Below are positions 1-8,781 of a DNA stretch of 64,000 nucleotides, one piece after another. Positions within the stretch are counted from its first letter, which is position 1. Each line of letters begins with the position of its first letter. Source of the DNA: Lineus longissimus (taxonomy: Eukaryota; Nemertea; Pilidiophora; Heteronemertea; Lineidae); NCBI RefSeq assembly GCF_910592395.1, contig NC_088309.1:23440599-23504598 (forward strand). Direction: 5' to 3'. Both the position numbers and the translations under genes were made by a program. A model generated the notes under the pieces. That model did not search any database, was not told where the DNA came from, and saw only the letters and a program-made list of their open reading frames with translations.

Positions 1-676
1 ATATACTAATCATTGATAAAAGTCATATGACAAGAAGATTCAATAGAACTATTGATATGATGATAACTTAACGGCGGTGGTGTTGACACAGTAAGTTGTA
101 TAGAAAGATGCCTTTGTTTGATGCTCATGCAGTGGAGCGAATGTTAAAGGAAATGAAACACAGCCTACCACTTCTTGATGATCATGACGTATGTACCAAG
201 AATTATCAGGAACTACCGGGTGACTCATGTGTCAAGTGGGCGAAAATCATGCATGCAGTTTCTACCAATCCTGTATTTGCGCTTTGCGAAAAACTATCCT
301 TATCTTATTCTCTCGCAAGAATCTGCCTATGAAATTCCACAAGGACTTAGCGCATGATAAACTAAGGAAGTTGTATCAGGAAAATTTCCTTTGATCAATT
401 TCAGAGGACGTGACTATTTCGCAAATTCAACTCGAAACCTTTTTCAATGGGATTTGAATTACAAAAATAATCGAGTGATTTTCACCAGAATTCATACCAT
501 GGATTCTCAAGCAGCTCCTCAAATCATTGATGCGAAACATTATCAAATCGAATAAAATGGAATGATTACAGTAAAAGTGTGTGTATATACAATATGTACA
601 GGCTCGTGCCCAGGACTCAATTGAAACTAGCATTGATAAGAAACCCTTGGTTGCGAGATAAATTAGTAGAAATTAG
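1..676. other. No supportable gene
   Basis: Only short frames occur here, the longest 78 codons at 96-332. None has recognisable motifs or convincing splice signals. Upstream exons of the GPCR gene ending at 4131 could in principle lie here or beyond the window edge, but no transmembrane-like exon is visible. Confidence 0.4.
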
Positions 677-807
677 GGAGTATCCACTAAGCTCTCGAAA
701 TGTCAACGAGAACGCCTATACCATTTTTGACACTAAATTCTTATCACGATGTTGAATAATGGGATAGGGGTTGGCGCTGACGTTTCGGGGTTTTTGTGAA
801 GACTTCC
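677..807. mobile_element. Foldback element, copy 1 (degraded)
   Basis: Imperfect inverted repeat of about 130 bp. The left half contains AACGCCTATACCATT and the right half AATGGGATAGGGGTTGGCG, with the centre near TATCACGATGTTGAA. The same core arrangement occurs at 7110-7215 and 11446-11569, which identifies a dispersed foldback or MITE-like family with no coding capacity. This copy has the most mismatches between its arms. Confidence 0.55.
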
Positions 808-867
808 TTGTAACTTTCTTGAACCGTGTTTACTTCAAACAAGACTAGTAGTAATCCATTCTGATCA

Positions 868-873
868 TTTATT
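868..873 (-). terminator. Possible poly(A) signal of the EYSD-repeat gene
   Basis: TTTATT on the plus strand reads AATAAA on the minus strand, about 135 bp past the stop codon at 1007-1009. Position and hexamer are typical of animal 3' ends; there is no transcript evidence. Confidence 0.4.
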
Positions 874-1006
874 ATTTTGAGTTGTGTGGAGTACCCCATT
901 GGATTTCTATCCGATATAAAGAATCATTCAGAGTTACACTTGTTCCTTGAATCTGAAGTTACATGTATCAAAAGTTCAGACTAGAATCAAACTTAATCCA
1001 TAGTGA

Positions 1007-2719
1007 TTAGTAATCATCGTCATAGTAATAGGAATCATCCAATGGTTTCTTCGTCTTCTTGATTTTACGCTTAGACTTTTTATTGTCAACAAACTTAACC
1101 TGGAGTCCTTCTAGATTAGCTCCTGTTTTGAGGTCATCAACGATTTCGTCCATTTCTTGCTCGCTCTCGGATTTCTGCTTCTTGTTCTCCTTCTTAGACT
1201 TATAGTAATCAGATTCATCAGAGTACTCCTCAGAGCGGGAATCTTTGTAACCGTCCTCGTTAGAATCCTGCATTTGTTTCCTTTTCTGGTAGTATTCCTT
1301 CCAGGCTTGCTCCTTCCTGTACTGAGCAAGTTCCTCCTTTCTCAGAATTTCATCATCCTCAACCCGGGTCAGATACGACTTCGCCTTCATTGCTTGCTTT
1401 TTATCGAAAAACTCATCAGAGTATTCGTCGGAATCTTCGTCGGAGTATTCATCAGAGTACTCATCGGAGTATTCATCAGAGTACTCATCGGAGTATTCGT
1501 CAGAGTACTCATCGGAGTATTCGTCAGAATACTCATCGGAGTATTCGTCAGAGTATTCATCGGAATATTCGTCAGAGTATTCATCAGAATATTCGTCAGA
1601 GTACTCATCGGAGTATTCGTCAGAGTACTCATCAGAGTACTCGTCGGAATATTCATCAGAATACTCTTCAGAGTACTCATCAGAGTATTCGTCAGAATAT
1701 TCATCGGAATATTCGTCAGAGTATTCATCGGAATATTCATCAGAGTACTCGTCAGATTCGGAGACTTCATAGGAATATTCATCAGAGTACTCGTCAGAAT
1801 ATTCATCAGAGTACTCCACAGGATATTTCTCCGTTTTCGTCTTCATGTTGTACTCGTTCTTTGTGTAGACATCTTTGTTCCAATCCTTTCCCTCGAGGGC
1901 CAACCATCTCTGCGTTTCGTCGTCCCAGTAACGTTTGGGCGGCTCCTCGTATTGCTCTGGCGTCTTCCACTGCGTCTCGTCCTTCTTAAGGTCAAGGCTT
2001 AGAGCGTTCTCCAAAGCAGGGTCACGATTGATCATTACGCCAGACTCGTCTCCGTCACCAGATCCAACGAGGTCAGAATCATCGATGTCCACGAAAGTAG
2101 TCTTGACATTGATGTCAGCCTTCCCGATGTAGGACTTCAGCTTATCATCAGTAGCATCGATGTCGATTTCCCCAGTCTCTCCTTCCCTTTCGCTCAGAAC
2201 CGCCTCAGTTTCCTTTATATCAGCTTTAATCGTTTTCTCAACGTTCTTCTCATTGTCTTTGATGAAGTCCATAACCTTGCGCCAGGCCTCAGAGTCCCTA
2301 TCAACGGATGGCTTGACGGGGACATTGGGATCGGGGAAGATGTCATTCCTGTGTGACTGACCCTCATTATCCTTCAATGACTCGTACCGCGGCTGCTGCT
2401 CCCCACGTATATCGGTTGTCTTCTGGACGACATCGTTGAAAGGCTTTTCTTCTTCGACTTCGATGATAAGTTCCCTGCGGTCGGACTTGCCACAGCCAGT
2501 CGTGCTGCACACCAGGATTGGTGTTGCAATAAGGGCGGTTAGGGCAAGGGCGATCACGACAAGGAAAAGGACTCGTCTCTGGGTACAGAACCGCGCCGTT
2601 CGGGTAAAGGTCGGCTTCATCTCGATCACCTGGGCTTTGCTGTTTCCCCACAACTCCGGAGGCTCCTCGTCATCTTCGAAAGGAATTGTTATAGGCTTGT
2701 AAACGGAATTGGCCGCCAT
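1007..2719 (-). CDS. Type II membrane protein with acidic EYSD tetrapeptide repeats
   Basis: Single-exon frame of 570 aa; family not recognised. The first ATG (2717-2719) has purine at -3 and G at +4, and an in-frame TAG lies upstream, so this start is well set. Residues 1-48 are a probable cytoplasmic tail (an FEDDEEPPELW acidic patch, then basic residues with RR just before the membrane). Residues 49-71 are a hydrophobic anchor ending TPILVC, followed by GCG at 75-77. The basic side predicts N-in, C-out topology. Residues 78-301 are acidic and include one VGSGDGDES site. Residues 302-436 are about 33 EYSD units with one interruption (YEVSES). Residues 437-570 are Lys/Glu-rich, possibly helical, ending in a Tyr/Asp-rich tail. 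The anchor and architecture match the minus-strand gene at 8782-10707, so the two are likely paralogues. Role unknown; an extracellular polyanion, possibly tyrosine-sulfated, is inference. A possible poly(A) signal (AATAAA on minus) lies at 868-873. Confidence 0.8.
   Translation of the reverse strand: MAANSVYKPITIPFEDDEEPPELWGNSKAQVIEMKPTFTRTARFCTQRRVLFLVVIALALTALIATPILVCSTTGCGKSDRRELIIEVEEEKPFNDVVQKTTDIRGEQQPRYESLKDNEGQSHRNDIFPDPNVPVKPSVDRDSEAWRKVMDFIKDNEKNVEKTIKADIKETEAVLSEREGETGEIDIDATDDKLKSYIGKADINVKTTFVDIDDSDLVGSGDGDESGVMINRDPALENALSLDLKKDETQWKTPEQYEEPPKRYWDDETQRWLALEGKDWNKDVYTKNEYNMKTKTEKYPVEYSDEYSDEYSDEYSYEVSESDEYSDEYSDEYSDEYSDEYSDEYSDEYSEEYSDEYSDEYSDEYSDEYSDEYSDEYSDEYSDEYSDEYSDEYSDEYSDEYSDEYSDEYSDEYSDEYSDEYSDEYSDEDSDEYSDEFFDKKQAMKAKSYLTRVEDDEILRKEELAQYRKEQAWKEYYQKRKQMQDSNEDGYKDSRSEEYSDESDYYKSKKENKKQKSESEQEMDEIVDDLKTGANLEGLQVKFVDNKKSKRKIKKTKKPLDDSYYYDDDY
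1412..1816 (-). repeat. 12-bp coding minisatellite encoding EYSD units
   Basis: 405 nt of in-frame 12-bp units, each coding for Glu-Tyr-Ser-Asp, about 33 copies. Synonymous positions vary (TAC/TAT, TCT/TCC, GAC/GAT) while the peptide stays almost unchanged, which suggests selection on the protein rather than very recent expansion alone. Interruptions include YEVSES near the N-terminal end, one SEEY and one EDSD. Long open frames on the opposite strand here are by-products of the periodicity. Confidence 0.95.
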
Positions 2720-3789
2720 CTCGACGGTTTTGTCCAACGTCTTCTAAAATATCTACTTCCACTCCTATCCGGTTTAAGTCAATGCGTAGAACTGTTTCAT
2801 ATGCAACGAAAAATCTATAAGTATTATCCACTTGTGTTCACAATGGTTTTTAAGTATTTGTCGGTTCGCAGAATTGCGTCACAAACTTCCCAAACCGCCA
2901 GGGTTTATTTTTGTAAGGGCACAGCACTGTGCTGTGTTGGCATTCTAAACAATCAATGCTATTAAATTCCAAATGCATGTAGAAGTATCGGCGCGTATAA
3001 AGTGCATGTCGAGCTTCGTTTGTGTGACGAAAAATACGGATTTAGGCCATTGACGTGACCTGGGCCTTGTATATACCTAAAGAACTGATCTCGAAACCAA
3101 TCAAAACGTAGGTTTATTAAGGAAGTAATTAAATTATATCAATAACACTAAATTTTCCGTAAACAGTCCATCATATCGGAAAACCAGAATATTTCAAGGA
3201 CTACCTTACAAAAACCTGACCACTTTCTGTGTCTGCCTGTCATTCTTTGAAAGAAAACCTCTTGCGCTGTATACAGGCCAATGAAGTTTTATATATTCGA
3301 AACTTCCTTGAAGAAGCTCTTTCCTCGAAGATGGACTGACCTGACATGCGTGGTTGCCAAACATATCTTAGTTGTTCCAGGTTCTACCAGTTACCCATAT
3401 TTTGGTTTAGGGATTTGATACCGAACGCGAACAGTACATCGTACCTGTGCAATAGAATAGATTTCTATCGTCTTGTGTCGAAAGAAACCAAGAGCACCAC
3501 ACTTAACACAGTTAGCTTCTGGTCAAAAGGTCTGAGCACAGTTTTTTACAGAGAGACATGGAAACTGTAATACAGTTTTTTGTTTCGTCTCGAAGCTCCT
3601 GGTTCCTATTGGCATGCAGTTATACTATGTTCTCAATTATTTCGTAGGTTTTTGTTCAACAAGCATATTTTTTTATATTGCAAATATGACATGAACTAAA
3701 AAAATAATACCAAGAATAATACTAAATTGTACAGAAGTAAAACTAATCAATGCTGTTAATCTAAAATCTTCAAATTTCTTTCGTTTCAG
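2720..3789. other. Noncoding interval between the EYSD gene and the GPCR exon
   Basis: AT-rich sequence with no recognisable exon. It contains the 5' flank and presumably the promoter of the minus-strand gene starting at 2719, plus the end of the GPCR intron with a pyrimidine-rich tract before the acceptor AG at 3788-3789. I see no clear TATA box or known regulatory motif. Confidence 0.4.
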
Positions 3790-4131
3790 GTTTGGCACAT
3801 CAACGCAACAAAATACCGTACCGCCAACGGAGCAAGCACGGCGCCATCATTCGACCACACCGAAACCAAAGCGGCGAAGAGCATCGGACTCATCCTCGTT
3901 CTGTTCCTTATTTCCTGGATCCCACTGTACACCATCAACACAGTCATGTTCTTCTGCCCAGGTTGTGATATACCCGGTCCGTTGCTGACGGTCGCCATCA
4001 TCCTATCCCACGCCAACTCTGCCTGGAACCCACTCCTTTACGCCTGGGTGCTGCGAAACTTCCGCAACTGTCTCAAGAAGCTGCTGCGCAGTTGCTTCAT
4101 CACCAAGACGTTACTGGAATCTGAAAGGTGA
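3790..4131 (+). CDS. Terminal exon of an adenosine-receptor-like GPCR (TM6-TM7 and tail)
   Basis: A TTTCGTTTCAG acceptor is followed by 113 codons and a TGA. The peptide starts with a hydrophilic third-loop segment. KAAKSIGLILVLFLISWIPL is TM6, with the WxP motif. MFFCPGC is an extracellular loop 3 with paired Cys, TVAIILSHANSAWNPLLY is TM7 with NPxxY, and a basic helix-8-like segment follows. The combination AAKS at TM6, FFCPxC in ECL3 and LSHxNSxxNP in TM7 is the pattern I know from adenosine receptors, which are Gs- or Gi-coupled purine sensors at the plasma membrane. TM1-TM5 and the DRY motif are absent, so this is one exon of a spliced gene or an isolated remnant. I found no upstream exons. 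If they lie to the left on this strand, the minus-strand EYSD gene may be nested in the GPCR intron. A related amine-type receptor is the main alternative. Confidence 0.78.
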   Translation, partial: VWHINATKYRTANGASTAPSFDHTETKAAKSIGLILVLFLISWIPLYTINTVMFFCPGCDIPGPLLTVAIILSHANSAWNPLLYAWVLRNFRNCLKKLLRSCFITKTLLESER

Positions 4132-4310
4132 TTTATGTGGGTTGTGTCCTGTTACATGTATTTGTGCCTTGAATCCAGTCGAGATGGTGACCTCTCGGGA
4201 CTGGAGGTTGCGATAGTTAGTGGTTCGTTACCACTGTGACACCACCAAACCATATGTCGACCAGGGATATATTGGTCCTATCAAGCATGATTGGTTCCGT
4301 ATTTACCACA

Positions 4311-4316
4311 AATAAA
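4311..4316 (+). terminator. Possible poly(A) signal of the GPCR gene
   Basis: AATAAA lies 180 bp after the GPCR stop codon at 4129-4131. The position suits a compact 3' UTR; no transcript evidence. Confidence 0.4.
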
Positions 4317-4323
4317 TTACAGA

Positions 4324-4437
4324 CAATGCAAACGAAGACAATTCAAACGAACACAGAGCAAACGAAGACAAAGACAATGCCAACAAAGACGAATACAATA
4401 CAAACGAACATGATGACAAAGCAAACGAAGACAATAT
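4324..4437 (+). repeat. Degenerate A/C-rich tandem repeat
   Basis: Imperfect runs built on CAAACGAAGACA-like units (GACAATGCAAACGAAGACAA and variants) with strong strand asymmetry, T-poor on the plus strand. Probably a decayed simple repeat in the 3' region of the GPCR gene. Confidence 0.6.
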
Positions 4438-6344
4438 GAAGTACATGTAATCTTGGTCGTCTATTCGAGTTTTGTCTTATTCCTCCAGCTACTACATGTA
4501 TCAAAGTATGAAAGCCAATTTTGTACGAGTGTGGCGTCAATGAATTCGCGCCACACAGACGTTCGTACTACGTCTTCGTAAGGGGTGCGAAACCTGCCTA
4601 ATGGCACAATTGGCGACCCAAGTCACAGTTTCGTCGAGAGACGTCTAGAGATGGCCACACGCTTACATGTAATTCAATGACACATTTTCGTATGTTTTAG
4701 AATATAATGATCACAATGTATGTCTGTTTCGTTAGCGTCCGTCGTGCTCTTTTTAGTCACTCTAATATGAGAAAAGAAGCGATTGATTACATGCACTGAG
4801 ACTGCAATATCAATAAAATTCAGGAATTCAGGTAATAACAACCAAAATAGTACAGTACATATAGCTGAAGCATCAATTATTCCACATGACCTATATATTC
4901 TATTTTCACTATAAATACACCTTGAAAATAAGTGTCATCGTTATGTACATGTATTCCATTCATCAGATTCGCTTTTGGGACATCATCGTCAAAAGGTCAA
5001 TCATCGTCAATCTGGGACAGAGAAACCACCTTTTACGCGGCATGCACAGCAGTGCCATCTACGGGCAAAATGAAAAAGCATGTCGCAGTCGATCGGTAGT
5101 TAGTAAGTAAACATCGGAACCTGTCAATTGAACATACGCGGCTCGTAACGCAGCGCACATCGCAGTAGCGTAGAATGCAACTACATTGTACCATAAAGCG
5201 ACAGTACTCCTTTTTAATCGCTTATGTGGAGATAAGCGTTGGCCGTTTTTGGTCTGTGGTCGTTATCTGCACTGGTAGATTACATGTTGAATTCTGAGTG
5301 TGATCTCCAGATACAGGATGTTAATCAATAGTTGGATAATAGAAAATGCCGGTGACCTAATTTTATACAAAATTTCATTTTCATAAATCGGCAGTAGATA
5401 TGAAAATTAGAAGTTACATGTAAAATGTCCATAGCACTTTCATAGTACTGTTTGCATAATGGCTGTCGTGAATTTACGGACTTATCCTAACATGATATAC
5501 GAGTGTTCAAATGACAGGTTTCATCGTCAATGGAGCGCGTCTACAAATGAAAGTGAAGTGGTTGACAAATTGTTGCTCTTCAAGACACTATACAGCGCTG
5601 TACTCTATCCACTTTCGTTGTTGTCAAGCAAAAATTGAGATATTTGTCTTGTCGAAGGCTACAAGTATACAACACCAACGTTGCGGCAACTAGAAAAACA
5701 GCAAAATGATAAAGGCTGCATTTTATATCACTTTTCGAGCGAAAAACACGCCTATCAACAGCAGCATAGAGTGCAACTACATTGTACCAAGATTATTGCC
5801 GTTAAAGACTTTAAAACGAAAATTTCAGTTTTGCCAATTTCAGGTCGCTCTTTTTTTTATGTCTCTGATATTACGCTGACATAACGTCTCAAAAAAGAAA
5901 AGTAAGTTGTGTACTATGATCCTGGCTAGACTTTCTATTCATCGCTTCTACTCGGAAGTTTGACCCGGAATCAGAACACAAGTATACGCCAGGATAGTTC
6001 TGAAGTGGGACGGTATACAGTGTTAATATCTTGTATACATGGACATCACTTTACGCATCGTTACGCTTTGATTAATCTACACTCTACGCATCACTAACAG
6101 CTTGATTATGTATAAAAATAGGGGGAATGACCATTTTCACTCACACAGAGAATTTCAAATACGAAGCTAGAGTTTAAAAAAACGTAACGATTCCCAGATC
6201 GTACTTACAGATACGCCAAGTGGTCAATTCCCTTGAATATAATACACCTGCGTGATAGTTTTAGAGATCTGGTTTATTCTGACACAATCAACGAAAAGGT
6301 TTACCCTAACCAGACTCTTTCAATTATTCATTGAAAGATTCTGC
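4438..6344. other. No supportable gene
   Basis: AT-rich noncoding sequence with short open frames only. It contains scattered ACATGTA motifs, and no promoter, RNA gene or domain signal was recognised. Confidence 0.35.
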
Positions 6345-6360
6345 CCAAACAATAAATTGT

Positions 6361-6407
6361 GACGAGGTCGGCGCCAGACATAATTGAGACGAGGTCGGCG
6401 CCAGAGA
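6361..6407. repeat. Short direct repeat, 20 bp x 2
   Basis: GACGAGGTCGGCGCCAGA occurs twice with a 27-bp period, separated by a short AT-rich spacer. The unit includes the GGCGCC palindrome. Confidence 0.8.
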
Positions 6408-6569
6408 ACGGATAAATTACATAGGAGGATAGGTTGGCGGCTGAACCTAGCGGTGAAATGTAGAACTTCTGAGCAAGATGGTGTGTGACCAGGCAAACAT
6501 TTTCGTGATTGTGTCAATATCAACTTCGATCTCCGGTCATTTCCCCTGCAGTTTTATATTGGGTGTTTG

Positions 6570-6605
6570 TCTCTTGTCTCTGTCTCTGTCTCTGTCTCTG
6601 TCTCC
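6570..6605 (+). repeat. (TCTCTG)n microsatellite
   Basis: Uninterrupted TCTGTC-type hexamer run of about 36 bp. It creates low-complexity Ser/Leu and Arg/Gln frames on the two strands that are not genes. Confidence 0.9.
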
Positions 6606-7109
6606 GTGTATGACTACATTTGTCCCGCATCGCTGCCGCGTACGCGCAACTAAACGGACAAAATCTTGTGGCAGCAGCTTGATTGAATGTTGTAATTGCC
6701 AAGCTACAGTCACCTCAGTCAGCGCATTGAACAATATTGCGGTCTATGTTGCAATGTCAGTTGTATTTTACTTACTTGTGGGTGTTATCTGGCTGGTCTG
6801 TTTGTTGAACGCATTTACCGGATCGGAGTTCGCTCGTGTAGTAATTTGAGGTTGTCCAGTAAAAAAAGTGAATTAAAGGAAAATCACACAAGTTACAGTG
6901 TTAAAAGTAGAAAGAACTCGTGCAACGCGGCAGGTATGAAAACATAGATATAATTTTTCCCTGTGAAATTAGTGGGGCAGTTGTGCAAAAGACCTACGCA
7001 AACACCACAACACTTACTTTAAATCATCATCCAATGTCAGGGGGTAGATGTTGATGGTAGGTAAAACGACACTGTGGTCCGACTACGGTCATTCTTTCTT
7101 CGAACGGGC

Positions 7110-7215
7110 ATTTTCGCGAAGCACGAAGGGCCAACGCGAACACCTATCTCACAGTTCGATATCCTGATCACGATGTCGAACTGAGAGATAGACGACTGCG
7201 TTCGTGTTTCGGGTA
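7110..7215. mobile_element. Foldback element, copy 2
   Basis: Inverted repeat centred near 7166. The left arm CACCTATCTCACAGTTCGAT pairs with the right arm GTCGAACTGAGAGATAG, and the outer arms (GAAGCACGAA and TTCGTGTTTC) also pair. The core matches the elements at 677-807 and 11446-11569. No open frame of note. Confidence 0.65.
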
Positions 7216-7345
7216 TCAACTGTAACTCGGACCCGAAACAGGTATCAATGTGTTTCTTTATCCGATTCGTTTCTTTTTCAGAGCTCTTCAACAACACTCC
7301 CAACACAGTATGCAGAGTAATAATGTGACCATCAAGTATACAACC

Positions 7346-7640
7346 GATCTGACAATGGAGGACAGGTGATGCACAGTAGGTTTACTTCCAATCTGACCAC
7401 GGACGACAGGTCATGCAGTGTACCATCACGTATTATACTTCCGATCTGACGGTAGCGGACAGGTGTTGCAGCGTTACATCGCGGCGTATGCTTTCAATCT
7501 GACAGTTGAGAGGGGATGCATCGTTGCAATACGCCAACTTGTTATCTGACCATGGAGGACAGACGATGCAGTGTAAAATCGTGTAGACTTCTGATCTGAC
7601 CATGGAGGACAGGCGATTTATAAGGCAAACCCTGCTACAA
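7346..7640 (+). repeat. Degenerate tandem repeat with a period of about 50 bp, six copies
   Basis: Six starts of the form (G/A)ATCTGAC..TGGAGGACAGG occur near 7346, 7390, 7443, 7495, 7543 and 7592. Each is followed by a GATGCAGTGT-like segment. Spacing varies from 44 to 53 bp, so the array is old or was never strictly periodic. TGGAGGACAGG is the best-conserved part. Confidence 0.75.
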
Positions 7641-8098
7641 CATCTGAACAACAGAACTTTATAGCTCGCATGTTATGTAGCCTACTTTTCCTTATAGGGA
7701 CATGAAATGTTTAAAATGTCACTTGGAAACTTCTGATTCAAACAGGAGACAGTGAGATTACAGATAAGAGTTACATTCAGGCACTTCGTGTAAAGAGTAG
7801 CCGATATGTAAAATTTCCATTAAAATTCTAGCGATCATTAGACGGATATTCGTCATATGACGTGTGCGGGAAAACCGTACTCCATTCCAATGTTTCTGAA
7901 TGTAATTGTGTATATTGTGAACATTCATTGGTTATGTCTGTCCCTAAATAAATGGTTATTCGAAAAAGGTTCTCAGAGTCATCTCTTTTCAAAGTGGTAC
8001 ATGGACGTCCCTTACTCGCCTGCTACGATAGCAGTTACTGTAGTTACTTTCTTCAAGCAGTTTGGTGTGAGTGACTCTAAATAAATGCATGCAGGAAA

Positions 8099-8153
8099 GC
8101 ATTTAGGGAATGCATTTACGGAATGCATTTGGGGAGAGCATTTAGGGGATGCA
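8099..8153 (+). repeat. 13-bp tandem repeat, four copies
   Basis: Units GCATTTAGGGAAT, GCATTTACGGAAT, GCATTTGGGGAGA and GCATTTAGGGGAT are contiguous. A partial fifth unit (GCAT) runs directly into the hairpin at 8154-8241. Confidence 0.9.
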
Positions 8154-8241
8154 TTCCTCCTTCTCCATACATATCCGCTTCCTTTTGGAACAGCACCACA
8201 AGCCTTCCTTATGGAAGGGGATATGTATGGAGAAGGAGGAA
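8154..8241. other. Strong hairpin (23-bp perfect stem)
   Basis: The left arm 8154-8176 is the exact reverse complement of 8219-8241; the stem core is CCTTCTCCATACATATCC. After a G/G mismatch, CTTCC (8178-8182) pairs with GGAAG (8213-8217), leaving a loop of about 30 nt. A transcript would form a pre-miRNA-sized stem-loop of about 88 nt. It could equally be a foldback insertion. No target-site duplication was identified. Confidence 0.75.
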
Positions 8242-8781
8242 GGCGCGTCATCATACATGTTCCTCAGGATGTACCAGGTAAAGGTATGGACGAAAAATTA
8301 CTCTGTTTAACCTTCAAAAAGTGTCTACATGTAGTTTAATTATGAACAATAGTTAACAAATCAGAACAGTAAAGTGTATAAAAATTGATAATTAACATGA
8401 ATATTAATCTTAACGGCTTTTTTTGAGAATCTATCACGTACATTTTTACATATAATTCCAACAGGTGCGTGAACAAGTACTCTGTAGTTTCTAAGACGGC
8501 TTCTGTTTAATCTATGCTTGATACTACATGTATGTACATATTCATTCTATGACATTCAACGTGTTCAATTCAGATTGGAGGGAGCGACACTAAGTGGTCG
8601 GATGGTCATGACATCATACCCTTGGCTTGCCCCGAGTTGATTAAGTGTTTATAGATCTATAGTACAAGTATTTATAACTTTACAATCACGTAATGGTTTC
8701 CACGCATATACATCTTACCGTGCAATATGATAACAGCACGACACGTCACTCACAGAATGTCAATTACAGGCAGCTGTCAAA
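8242..8781. other. 3' flank of the GSG-repeat gene
   Basis: Noncoding sequence downstream of the minus-strand gene ending at 8782. ATTAAA on the minus strand at 8506-8511 is the only poly(A)-like hexamer I noticed nearby, and it is weak. Confidence 0.3.

Noticed and set aside
96-357. Two overlapping frames at the left edge (possible frameshifted transposase)
   Set aside because: I considered a degraded transposase or a GPCR upstream exon, but saw no catalytic or transmembrane pattern.
1157-2002. Long plus-strand open frame of Val/Phe/Ile/Arg repeats
   Set aside because: It is the antisense of the EYSD minisatellite. The openness follows from the 12-bp periodicity; three overlapping frames behave the same way.
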